The notes under the pieces: generated by a model
Databases searched by the model: none
What the model saw: only the letters and a program-made list of their open reading frames with translations
Told to the model about the DNA's origin: nothing
Position numbers and translations under genes: made by a program
DNA from: Neospora caninum Liverpool
Lineage: Eukaryota > Apicomplexa > Conoidasida > Eucoccidiorida > Sarcocystidae
Assembly (NCBI RefSeq): GCF_000208865.1
Contig: NC_018396.1
Location: 1,302,001 to 1,366,000 of the forward strand
Direction: 5' to 3'
Length of the DNA: 64,000 bases
Shown here: positions 34,899-46,375 of the stretch, in pieces
How the letters are laid out: every line of letters begins with the position of its first letter
Numbering within the stretch: position 1 is the first letter of the stretch

Positions 34899-37800
34899 AT
34901 GCCGTGTGACAGGACGGCAGATTTCTTGGCGTTCGCGGAGCGCGCCAGCCCCGGGGCGATCTCGCAGGCACGCGAACTCCGCAGTAGGACAGTCCGACAA
35001 CCCGACAGTTCCTTCAATGCATCGGCCGCCGACATCGGCACTCAGCTGCACCGGACGTCGTTGAAGCTCAAAGAACTCGCCAAGTGTACGTACTGTGGAA
35101 GGAAACGCGTGCTTTGTTGCAACGCACACATGTGGTCTGGCGCCCATTTGTGCGCCTCTCGCAAATCTTTCTTCGAATCTGACCCGCACACCCCCGGGTT
35201 TTCTGCGTCATCGCAAAAGAGCCGCTGAGGACAGCCAGGCTGGTTCCTGCCAGCGTTCTCGTTCCCAGTTCTCCTCGACTCTCTTCTCTGCGTGACGCAT
35301 TTTCCTGTGAGACTCGTTCGAGTCTCTCTCCCTGCGGTGACTCGCGTTCTTTGCAATTTGGCGCTCCAGTTATTCTTCCAAGATTTTCTCGTCAGTTTAC
35401 GAACACTCGCGTGTTATCGTGGCCTCGTCGAGATGAGGCTTTTTGGTGATCCCGCGTGTTCACTGTCGTGGACTGCCGCTCTGACCCCTACGGCGCCCGA
35501 CTGTCTCTGTATCGACGCGGAGGAAGGGGGCATGTAACGAACGCGTTGAAAGAAAGCGATCAAAATTTCACTCACAACCGGGGAACTAGCAAAGGCTCTC
35601 AACTAGCCTCTAGACGCACCGCCTCACTTGTCACTGGCAGCCTTTCGACTCAGACCAGGGGGATTGGAAGCGTCCGTAGTGTCGCGAGGACTGGAGGACT
35701 CTTGCTGCATTTTGAGTTGGGGTGTATGGTACATCGGGATTCGTCGCGGACAGTTGGTGTTTCAGCTGCGTTCACCTGTCTTCTCCAAGCACTTTCGTGC
35801 AGGCTAGAGTACGCGTCGCGTGTGCGCCAAGCTCTGACGCTGAACGCAATTTCGTCACGCGCAATCCACTGTTTGAAATGCGATGAAAGCACCTGTGTGG
35901 AGGCGCCTGTGTGTACAGTTGCTCGGCAGCGGAGCATCTACAACGACAAGACTGCACAAACGCAAGAGCTCACGTATGAAATCAAGAAGGTAAGGACAGC
36001 CTGGGCCACCCGTCGTTGGCGGCGCTTTCCGACACACGGGAAGCGCGCCTCCAGAGGATGTCTTTTTCGCAGACGGGTAGGAGACGGCATCTTGTGTGTA
36101 CACGCTGAGCGAGACGGAAGGTCCCGAAGCGGCTTCTCTGTTTCAGCGGCATTTTTGTCCTGAAGGGGCTCGTGACTTCCTGCGGTCTGGAATATGCGTC
36201 CAGGCGATTACAGAGCTGAACTGCAAGATCGAGTATCTGGAGCAGATGGCCAGAAATTCCGGAAACGACAGCGGTCAGTCGCGTCAACATTACAACACTA
36301 TGGTCGATATGCTCAAAGGGCGTCTGTTGGATGTGACGAAGGAGTTCAAGGACGTTTTGCTGCTTCGGACAGAGGTACGATCTACGAAGGAACGGAGAGG
36401 AGAACACGATTCCCCTCGGGGGGTCGCTCGCTGGCGTGACGGGACAGCTTGTGCCTTTCGCGATGGCCTTTCACACACGCAGCTCTGCAGTCCGACTCAG
36501 GGAGAAGAATGGGGCACACGCTGGGGTTGCTTTTTCCCTGCGGCGGCACCTCTGAAGCGCAGACTGGAGTGCCCGGCGTTCGGCTTCACGCGTCGGGAAA
36601 AGAAATTGCGTCTGTGAGTCCCCCTGGTCTTTCTGTGCCGCCTTGCAGAACATGAAGAAACAGGACGAGCGAAGAAATCTGTACTCCTTCACAGGGACGC
36701 TGAATCCTTCCAGTTCAACGTATGGCAAGGCGACGGGCGACTACGACCTCGAAGGGTAAGCCTCAGTTCTGTCTCTCTCGCGTTGTGGCAAGGCATCTGT
36801 CGATGCATGTCTGACGACTACTCTTCTCTGGGGACAAGCCACGCAACTTGAGACGGGGAAAAGTGAACTGGAATCCAATACACGCGCGTGCGCGCAACGA
36901 GCCTTCACCTCTCTCTCGGCACGAAGACCGGGCTCCCCATGGTTCTGCCACTCTGTTACACGCATCAACACACCAAGAGAAAGTGCGACTCAAGTGAACC
37001 CTGACAAACTGAGAACTATTTCTTCCTGCCAAAACGCGAGGCACCAACGGATGCCTCCTACTCCACAGGAAAGACAGAACCGCTTTGCGCAAAGAATATG
37101 TATACATATCTATACACATACGTATATATATATATATATACAGGCACGTATATATACACATATATATGTACATCTATGGCATGGGGTGGAAAGTGTTAGG
37201 GAACGAGGAGAGAAAGAGTACGGCGCTCGTGGAGGGGAAGTGTCTATTTTGTTTGCTTCGTTTTGTGGCTGCTGCATCCGTGTCTCATCTCTTTCAACCT
37301 CGTGTTTGTCTCTGTTTCCTCTCGCGTATGTCCTCCGTGCATGCAGAGGTGAACAGATGCAGCTCACGGCCCAGCGGGAAGCAAGCTCCTACGCGCAATC
37401 GCGCGCAGAGGTGAGACTTTCGATTTCTTGGAAGTCCCTCTCTTCGTTGTTCTCTCGCAGCCTGTGAATTCCCATGAAACCGAGTCCCTCGACCATCGTT
37501 GCACATTTGCCGTGGAAAGAACACAGATGACGTGGTTAGTAATACACTCCACTTTAATATTCTGCCAGCAGTTTAACGCATCAAGAGGTACGTCCAAAAC
37601 CGCCTGTGTCCAGCGTGACTCTTGTTTTTGTGTTCCTTCTCGACGTTGACGGGAGCAAGGGAGCAAGGCCCCCAGAAGCACACACACACAAAGATATAGG
37701 TACAGATTTGTGGCGCGCTGGTCGACAGGCTCGGTGGGAAAGAGAGTGCGCACAGGACTCAGCGGCAGCTGGGAATACACCCAACTCGACATGTCCCTGG

Positions 37801-38872
37801 CTACATACTCCAGCTCGTGCAAGGGTTCCCAGTAGGGCCAGGTGAACCACAACGACGTCGTGGTGTGGCCTTTCACGGTCGCCGCACTGGTGGATAGAAA
37901 TCGAAATAGAAAACAGTTTTCCCGCAGCACTGAGCCGAACAAAAAAAGGCAGACTGTCCTACCCTTTTTACGTGTTTCTCCTTTCTCAAACAGGCAGTTG
38001 AAAATGTTCAGAGGGTTATTGGAGAGCTCGCGACAATCTTCCAGCGCGTCGCCACGATGATCTCGCATCAGGACGAAATGATTCAGCGCATTGATCAGGA
38101 CATTGACACTTCCGTGCACAACATCCGCCAAGGTATGTGAAACAGACGCCTCGCTGCTCGGTGACTTTCCGCTAGTCCAGCAGCGTTATATCTACATACA
38201 TACACGTCTTTATGTGGTCTTCGGGGCTGTCGGTGCATGTGTGTTCACTGCGGTGGTAGCACAGGACGCCTGTGCGTGTGGTTATTATTAGGCTCGTGCT
38301 CTCCCGTGTCTGTCTTGAATCGATCGTTTCTTCATTTACAAAAGTGGAAAAAGGAAGCTCTGGGTGGCGCGTCGGACATCACTGAATGCGCCCTTCGTCC
38401 TCGCTAGGACGCAATACGCCTGTCGGTACACCCGCATTCAGTACATGCAAATGTCGAGGAGTCGGGTGTATGGACGTGTGTCGGGGGCAAGGTGCCTAGT
38501 CGATGTGCCTATCGTCGGGCTGATGTGTAGACTACAACACTGCTTTCCCTCCTAGTCTCTCGATCGTTTGGAACTGGTGAATGTGTTCAGGTCAAACCGA
38601 GCTGCTGAACTATTTCAACCGTATTTCATCGAATCGCGCTCTCATCCTCAAAGTAAGCACTATGCATGCTGCGTGGAACGAGAACTCGAAAGACCGCTGG
38701 TGAAGCCAGTGGGAAAGAAAGGAAGCGCAATGAAACAGCATCGTCTGGAGATCGTGTACGTGGTTGGTTGCCTCTCGGCATACGCTTTGTTGTCCATTCG
38801 CACACACCCATCACCTTTCAGAAAACGAACAGCTTGCGTTGTATTTCCCATGTTTTCCTGCATTCCTCACAG

Positions 38873-38903
<31 letters not shown>

Positions 38904-39039
38904 CTATAGGCAGCAGGGAATATTCAATTTCTCTTGTCAGTAAAGGGTTCGATGCTTGCTCTGTTCCTCTGGTTTCCTCTCGCAGATCTTCGCAATTCTC
39001 TTTGCGTTCATCGTTTTTTTTGTCTTCTTCTTGAGCTGA
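34899..39039 (+). CDS. Syntaxin 5 / Sed5 Qa-SNARE, eight exons
   Basis: Exons: 34899-35085, 35919-35989, 36204-36374, 36649-36755, 37347-37410, 37994-38132, 38591-38652, 38986-39039. All phases agree; 855 nt encode 284 residues. The order follows syntaxin 5: an N-terminal start with DRTADFLAF, then the Habc helices (LKELAKFARQRSIYNDKTAQ, QELTYEIKK, LKGRLLDVTKEFKDVLLLRTE with NMKKQDERRNLYSF after it). The SNARE motif follows (IFQRVATMISHQDEMIQRID, with the zero-layer Gln in SHQDE), then a 15-18 residue membrane anchor (IFAILFAFIVFFVFFLS) at the extreme C-terminus. Syntaxin 5 is the Golgi/ER-Golgi Qa-SNARE acting with Qb, Qc and R partners. The ATG context (CAAAATGC) is good. Introns contain TA microsatellites near 37123 and 38873. 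Confidence 0.95.
37123..37140. repeat. TA microsatellite in an STX5 intron
   Basis: A short TA tract between exons 4 and 5 of the syntaxin 5 gene, followed by further TA-rich, GTATAT-type sequence to about 37170. Confidence 0.85.
38873..38899. repeat. TA microsatellite in an STX5 intron
   Basis: About 27 bases of TA repeat in the last intron of the syntaxin 5 gene, 87 bases before the final exon that encodes the membrane anchor. Confidence 0.9.
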
Positions 39040-41572
39040 AGAGTCGAGCCGGAGTCCTCGACTCTCGCAGCAGAAACGCGCGCGGCCGCTCCTGGGGACT
39101 TCGTCTGCGTGCGACAGCTTTCTCCAGATTCTCAGGTTTCCCTTCTGCTCTACTCTCTTGCTTTTCGTCTGCGCGATGTCGTCTTCAGAAAGGCGTTCTA
39201 GATATCGAGGCTTTTTCCACAAATCTCTCTGCGTTTATAGAGAGGTGCACATGTCTCGATGTAGGCGGTTATATGGGTGAGATATGTGTGTGTAAAAAGG
39301 GCTTCTCCCTCTGTCACTAGGTCTGTCTGTGACTGGATAAAGCGAGATACTTGTTACGTTCTGATATCTTCTTCACTTCTTCCTGGATATGGGTGGATGA
39401 AGCAGTCACATTTTTGAGTTCGTATTTTCGCTACTGTCGGTTTTCAAAAAGTTCATTTCCCCCCTCTTTCTCTTGTGGACAACCTGCATACTTGAGAGCT
39501 GGCCATCTTCCTGGAAGGTTTCCTCCTTCGCAGGCCCCAGGCCCCGGTGAAGGAGGAAACTGCGTAGGCAGAGGCCTCATGTGTCGTGCTGCTTTTTCTT
39601 CATCACGCCCCTGTCTAAGATCTTTTTTCTACTCTCCGTTTCTCTTTGCTTCATCCAGTACTTTTTAGAATCCTTTTCGATCCGGGGATACGGTGGAAGG
39701 GGTGCTGTGCTGCGAAGATCGAGGGGACACTTCGCGTCCTCTCCCGTTCTTATGCATCGATCGGCCGTCAGTTAGAATACGAAGCTGAAGCCATCTAGCT
39801 TCTTGTGTATAAAACAGTTCGGCATGCCCCCGGCCTGTTGACGCGCCAGAAGAAAGACAGTGCTCTCAAGGATGCCCCGATTTTCGCTTGCGCATGGAAA
39901 AAAAGTGTGCGAATGTCGAACGACACAAGTCGCATTTTCACCTTCCCTTTCGGGTTTGCGCTGCGAGAGAATTGCGTACCGCCACGCAGCCTCTAGGAAT
40001 TCGCTCCTTGGTAGTGAGCTAGAAATACAGCTCTAGCATAGGAAAAGCGGGCAGCAGCTGCCTAGCGGAAATCGAGTAGGTGTCCCCCAATGAGCAGATA
40101 CAGCGCAGAGTTCAGGTTTACCAATGTGCCGTGGTCGGATCAGGATAGGTCGCCTCAATGAAGAACACAGTTCCGATCTTCGATTGGTGTGTAAGAAGAC
40201 ATGTGACAGAAGATGGAAACTATGAGACGTGCAACAACTGTGTGTCCCGGTGAACGCGCTACCCTTTTCGATGCCATACAGCCGATATATTTTGGTAACA
40301 AAAATTGACGCAGGCACACGTGTCACACGAGCTGAGAGCCACTGCGTAACCGGACCTCTCTGGTGTGGGCGATCAGTCAGTTTTCTGCTGAACGGGTGGT
40401 AGGAGGCAGATGTTTGTCAAATGTGCAGCAGCTACGATCAGCGAGACGCATGTTGGCGAATGGTACCCCTTTGGGGGCAACGGACAGAACCTGCGGCGTC
40501 CCATTAGCGGGTGTCGTGCCGGAGTGTAGACGTCACTGTTGGAGAGTATCGTTTCGAGAAACTGGCGAAATTGCTTGCGGCACTCTCTGTAAACGCTCGT
40601 GCTTGGGCCTTCTCTCTGGTGACTTGGATCGACGCCGGCTGTTGCAACAGTCACAGGGCGATATGAGTCGGCCGCTGTTTTCCTTGCCTGCGAAGAGGGA
40701 GGGACGCCCTCAATTTGGTCACAGTTCGGGCCGAAGAGACGAAACTCCAAAAAGCACGGCTACACACGCTAAAAGAGTAAGAAACGTTGCGTCGAGGGGA
40801 AAATGTGGCGCATTCGCACACGCGTCGATTGGGGAGTGTCCATGAGAGAGCACTGTTAGACCTTTGCGCGGAGTGACCGCATATGACGCATGTGATGTTT
40901 ATACGCGTCGGGAAGAATGAAAACAGCGGTCCGAGGCCCTTTTGTCAGTAGGTTGGGCGTCTGTGCCTTTTGCCTTGGAGATGCGCGTTTGCCGAACGTG
41001 CCTGTACACAGGCCGAAACGCGTTGGCCACTGGGCCTCCGGCTGCATGCACACTGAAGAATCCGAATTTACGGCGACGGTTCGCTGGTGGGCATATGGGA
41101 ACGAGTTTTTTCGTTTGTTGTTTCTCGGCCCCTGGGGTGGTACATCGTCGGCTGCAGGGAAAGTTCACAGATGGAGACAGCCGCACACAGACGCTGGAAA
41201 TCTGGATGTTAGAAAATGTTTCGTGGACAAATTGCAATTCCCAAATGCTGGAGCGTATGTGGAGCAGTCTACACAGGAGGAAGCATTGTACGAGCGAGAC
41301 CTTCTCGCGCTCTCCTCAAAAGATTGTGAGGGCGGATTGCAGAGTTGATTCCATCCAGCGCATTTGGTTGTAGACAGGGAAAAGCTCGTTGCTTTCTGCA
41401 GCGGCAAATCTCCTCTTGAGACCACCGTTTGTTTCCTGTCAACAGCTTCCTGTTTCTGTGCGTCTTTTTGGCCTTCCCCTTGGGACACCTCACCTCAGCT
41501 GCGTACCTGGTGCTGGCATCCGACTGGTCTCCCAGCGAAAATAGTCCCTTTTTCTGCCCACGCTTCGTCGAG
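39040..41572. other. Intergenic between STX5 and COX2A
   Basis: About 2.5 kb holding the STX5 3' UTR and COX2A promoter. ORFs of 110-160 codons on both strands between 40,360 and 41,490 overlap each other, lack family signatures and have no splice support. The last 150 bases before 41573 are pyrimidine-rich. Confidence 0.5.
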
Positions 41573-43133
41573 ATGGTGCCGCTGTATACATCTCTTTTCC
41601 GACCGTATGGTCAACTTCTTAACCATATCCCGGGGCGATTTCTTTCTCTCTCTAGACCTCGCGTGGACTACTCTTTGATGCTGTCCCGTCACTTTTCCTC
41701 CACTTCGTCTGTTACCAAACCGCCGAAAACGGACGCTGCGGCACAACACGGCGAGGGCCATGACTCTCATCACGACACAAACAATTTCTACCACATGCCC
41801 TCCCACCATTCAGCCTCTCGTCATCATCTGAATCCCGACGGCACGATGCGCAATCTGACGACGGCAGAGACTTTCCACTGGGAGCACGCCGAGGCAGAGA
41901 CGCCAGCGCAGCAGATCGTCTCCGTCAATGGGCGCAAGATGGTCAAGGGAGTGGAGACCAGAGATCTTGTCGAACTTTTCCTCGTTCATCAGGTACGTCT
42001 TTGTGGGATTCGGGGGTAAATATGTCCAAGCCGTGATGTGCCTGCTGCTAGAAGATAAAGGTTGCTTCTCAAAAGCGAGGCACCGTCCGGAGAAATGTTT
42101 GAAGACAATTCTGAGCACAAAAAAGATTTGTTTAGAGCAGTCTTTAGGCGGGGAAACTGTGGCGATACACCACATTTATATGCCCAAGTGCGTGCGAGTC
42201 CCGGCGAGATTACAATTTTGTCAGATTTTCTTCAGTTTTGATATTTTTGTGATCCTTACGTAGCCAGCACACGTTGTAGAGGTTCACCTCCACCGAGAAG
42301 GCTCCAAAGGCTCGCACAGCGGCTACCGCTCAAACCTTTTCCATTATGGTTATATAAGGCGCTGTACGCGTCCAGGCGGGAGGTCGAGTACCAGCAAGTT
42401 GAGGGTGCGAACTTGCAGGGTATTTTTTGGTTGTGTGTGCATACTTTTTACAGAAGAACATGCCTTTCTGGCCCCGAATGCGCATGAACGTCTGGGGAAA
42501 CCACGACTTGCTCATGAAGGCTGAGTTCGTCTTCTTCTGGACGCCCACGTTTATCATTTGGTCCCTTGCCAGTAAGAAATGAAACTTCTTTCTTGGACAG
42601 ACAGGCAACACGGTAGATTACTTGCAAATGGAAAACGCGGTCGAGGGAGTCGGCGCGCCTCAAGGCGCATGCTTCAAAGTGGACGTTGCCACGTTCGAGA
42701 CAGGAGGAGGATGCGACCCGGCAGGACGGGGTGCCTACAGATAGGAAATCTCGCTTGCACGCGGATGGGCAGCGATCCCAGAGATGTTTTTTTTTTCGGT
42801 TCTGCGGTGCCAGTTGAAGAGCATTTGCTAACGTTTGGAACGACAGAGGTCCAGAGTTATGTGCTGTAGATTCGGCCACTGCCTGCAGCCAGAGACGATC
42901 CCTGAAAAGAGAGTGGTTTATGGGAAGATGACTGTGGAAGGAGGCAGTATTAAACTTGGCTGCTCTGAGATTCCCGTTACGGACTGCCGTGTGCTATGCC
43001 TGCAGTTCCCGTGTTCACGCTGTTGTACATGCTTGACGAAGCCGTTAACGCCGCCATGACAGTCAAAGTTATCGGAAGACAGTGGTACTGGATCTACGAA
43101 GTCGAATCGCCTGTTGACGACGAGGAGGAATAG
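41573..43133 (+). CDS. Nuclear-encoded cytochrome c oxidase subunit 2a (N-terminal half of split COX2)
   Basis: Exons: 41573-41992, 42454-42571, 43006-43133; phases 0 and 1 agree; 666 nt encode 221 residues. The start is a mitochondrial presequence-like region ([20 protein letters not shown], then SRHFSS). A His-rich linker follows (residues about 60-90). The COX2 part comes next: a membrane segment (about 164-188, containing [15 protein letters not shown]) followed by [10 protein letters not shown] and the signature [15 protein letters not shown]. It then stops with an acidic tail (PVDDEEE), before the CuA domain. In apicomplexans, chlorophycean algae and some other alveolates, cox2 is split and moved to the nucleus as COX2A and COX2B (established knowledge); the CuA half must be encoded elsewhere. 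It should act in complex IV of the inner mitochondrial membrane. Confidence 0.94.
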
Positions 43134-45787
43134 ATGTCGGTCTGCGGATTACGTTGAACGTTGTGACGGCCTTTTAAAGCACTTTTGAGGGTTCACTCTC
43201 CTGCTTGTGTCGGTGAGACCCCAATGGGAGACAACTGTGTAGCCCAGTCTGTCATCGGCACGTATTTGAGAGATTGTGAAATCACGAGTCTACTCTCTGT
43301 GCGGGTTCAGGAGTTCGTATGGGGCCTCCGGCCTCACTCCTGAGAAGATGTTTTCAGGAACGGCATCGAGTGCTCTGTGCTCGTCTACCGCGGTGCCCCC
43401 CATAGACGAGCTTGGAACCCGAGACGAATATGTACGTGTCTATGTACATGCGCATGTGTATACATGTATACACATCTGTAAATACAAATATGAGCATCTT
43501 TGTGAAACGGCGACCCAGTGAGCCGGAGAGATGCGTCTTCTCTGGACGAGCAGCGGGGGTGTTTATGATGACCAGGTTCGCCATTACATGGAAGAGCAGG
43601 CACACTGGTACCGGTGGTGGATTGCACACATGCGAGTTGAAGAAGACGGTCTCATGTCCGTTATCTCCAGTCGCTTATCACGTGTTGTGGCCAAAGTGAG
43701 AAATGAGAAAGGGATATGTCGGACCCGGTTGTATGAACTATCCGGACCTGAACATGTATTCTGCGTGATGCGAGAAGGGCAATTTTGTTAAGAGTAAAAG
43801 ATGATTCTTTAAGTTTCAGCGCGGAAAATCGAGCGCGACTGCGCCCTGCGTCCTTCCGTTACGTGGCGCGTCAGAGGGACGTCGCGGTGTATGTACACCT
43901 GGTGTGGACCGCTGCCCGAAACCGGCGAGAAGCGTTTCGGCCCCTCACATGTCCACGTCTGCGACTGGTTTTTCACGATTCGCGGTGGCAGTCTGTGGGC
44001 AGGAACGGCGAGTGGTCGGCTGTGGAACACCGAAGAGGCAGCATCCTGCATCGTCGATGGTTTGGTTTGGGCATGGTCTTTTGCTCCGCGCGTAGGCACA
44101 TTGATCAACATCAGGATCCGTGTAGAAACAGCTTTTGAACTAGGTATTGACGGAAGACTCTTAAAATCAAGATGGCGCCAGGCAGGTCGGGCTGGTAGTG
44201 GGTCGCCAATTGTAGAGAGGCTTCTTCACCGTCCCCATATACGGCTTTTTTCCGAAGCGAGAGTCGAGGTCGAGGCATACAGGCTGTTTCATCATGAGGG
44301 ACATTCGGAGTTACTCTGGTTGTCCTTTCATGGACAGTCTCCCCCTTCTTCCTCGTAGTTAGTTCTTCGGATAGAAATGGGCTCACTCATGCTCTTCTTG
44401 TTGGCTCTCCTGCCAAATCGGTCACAGATCTTTCTCTGCTTGACCGTTGTCGGAGAGATGACAGACCGTGAGGCGCCGACATGAAACGCAGTGATGCTTT
44501 GCGTCACGGTTTTTGTGGACTCAAAAGTGTAACCGTAGTCAGTGAGAGAGTGCTTAGCTCGAAGAGTTCCGTTGATGGATGTCTCAGAAAGATACTCGTG
44601 GGGCAAGTATGTTGGAGGCAAGGGGGGTGAGACCCGTCAGTGTGAATATGGGAGGTGAAGGGTGCCACTGTTTTGTAGCAAATTACTTACGCGGAGCAAT
44701 TCACACATACACGTGTTACACCAGCTCATCAGACGGCAAAGGCCTAGGACCGTGTTGACACACAAAAGCGATAGCCGGGACCGCTAAGGCAGAGAGGACG
44801 GAATGTAGAGGAGACCTATGAAGTTGTGAACTTCAGGTCCTACAATTCGCAGGGACATAAAACGGAATGAGAATTTGCTAGGTTAATAGCGCCGAACAGG
44901 CTCTTGTTCCGTTGCCTGTCATGTGCATTGTGCTCGTGCCACAAGGGCACGGGACTCTGGCCATTTCAACAGTCGAATGCTTTCTCTGCTCGCTTCATCG
45001 GTTTTGCTCGCTGTGAACGAAGCCCCCTCCCCAGCCCCAAAACTGCTCTGCTTTGCTGGTGAGGTGTGTCCACCGGATACCTAGAAAACTATCGCGCGAG
45101 ATTTCGGCAGGTGATCACCACTCCGGAACGCACGGGAGTGTATAGGAGATATCCATGACAACTTCCTCGGTCCGCTGAGGCCAGGGGACCCATCTGAATA
45201 TGAAATAACTGCTGGTCTGGAGCTTGAAGCAGGAGCAGGTGACCTCACACGGGAAAACCGGCGGCTGGGTCTCCTGTGGACGGGGGAGGGTAGTAGCTCC
45301 CAGCCGATTGCAAACGCACCCACAAAAAAAGGGTGGCACTCCCCGACTCACAATACATCGGGTTCCCAGAGGAAAAACTGCTTTTGACGAGAATGCGGGA
45401 AAACCCACTCACGCGCGCACATGCAGTTCTCAGTTTGCCAGATAGATGGTCTTGTCGCTCGCCGAGCGAGTGGACGAAACGCACCGCTGTCGCTTGTCGA
45501 TGCTTCTCGAACAGTTAGCCACACGCCAGCCCCGGTGTTCGGACAACTTTAGAGGAAGAAGAGAAATACGTGTTTTTCTTTCTCCGTGTTCGTGTCGGAA
45601 CCCCGGGGAAGATAGGGTCGGAAACTGTTTTCTGCCTCCAATTTTTGTGCGCCCTCCTTTTTCTGTCTGTCCCAGCCGCACACAAAACCTGCTGTGTTCC
45701 CGCCCTCTGCTCCAGCGTGTGTGTGTTTGTCGGTATTTGAACGACACGTTTTTGTCCTTCCCCATCAGCTTCGTTATTTCTTTTTAG
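43134..45787. other. Intergenic between COX2A and SRS
   Basis: 2.65 kb without a supportable gene. A GC-richer block near 43,850-44,110 is open in plus frames (155 codons at 43891-44358) but has no recognised family, and it may be COX2A 3' UTR or a lost gene. The final 150 bases before the SRS ATG are T/C-rich, consistent with a promoter and leader. Confidence 0.45.
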
Positions 45788-46375
45788 ATGTGTTTCCAAT
45801 TTCCCGAAAAAGGCATGGCGGCTGCAGGCCCCCTAACACGCTCCGTCCAGAGGGGAGCCCTCTTCTCGATACTGCTCTTCACCGGGTTCTGCGCGGGTTT
45901 TGTGCGCGCAGCGAACCAGTACCGAGCGGAACGAGTGGCTGACATCACGTGCTCTGGAGACGCGTTGCAACACCAGGTCACGCTTGGTGCCAATGAAACC
46001 TTCAGTCTTACATGCGCGACAAACGAGTGGGAGCCGGTTCCGACGAAGTTCCACGAAGTGATGTGCCCCGGCACGGGGTGCAATTGCACAGACACACAGG
46101 CTGCTCCGTACACTGCCTATTTTCCCTTGACAAAGTACTGGAAGTGGGTGTTGCCTGAAAACAACAGCGACAACACACACCAGTGGACAACCCCTGTTGG
46201 AAAGTGGCTGAACATGCAGGAGGCCCCGCCCTTCAGTGTTGGATGTCGACACAAGCAAAATAAGACTCTCTGCTTCGTAGATGTCACAGTCAAGTCTGGC
46301 GGCCATTCCCTCGTTGCACAGGCTACAGCATCCGTCGTGGCGCTCCTAGCAACTTCTGCAACACAGATCTTTTGA
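45788..46375 (+). CDS. SRS-type surface antigen, single domain, GPI-tailed
   Basis: Single-exon ORF of 195 residues. A second in-frame ATG at 45815 would shorten it by nine residues and places the signal peptide (GALFSILLFTGFCAGFVRA) closer to the start. The mature part carries seven cysteines in the order DITC, LTCATN, MCPGTGCNC, VGC, LCFVDV, which matches one six-Cys SRS/SAG1-related domain. Sequons include NETF, NCTD, NNSD and NKTL. The C-terminal hydrophobic stretch (SVVALLATSATQIF) directly at the end fits a GPI-attachment signal. SRS proteins coat the parasite plasma membrane and mediate attachment and immune interaction (family knowledge). Most SRS proteins have two domains; this one has one. 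The individual family member cannot be named from memory. Confidence 0.85.
   Translation: MCFQFPEKGMAAAGPLTRSVQRGALFSILLFTGFCAGFVRAANQYRAERVADITCSGDALQHQVTLGANETFSLTCATNEWEPVPTKFHEVMCPGTGCNCTDTQAAPYTAYFPLTKYWKWVLPENNSDNTHQWTTPVGKWLNMQEAPPFSVGCRHKQNKTLCFVDVTVKSGGHSLVAQATASVVALLATSATQIF

Noticed and set aside
40363..41373. Overlapping 110-160 codon ORFs before COX2A
   Set aside because: Frames on both strands overlap, none shows a family motif, and no phase-consistent splice chain could be built.
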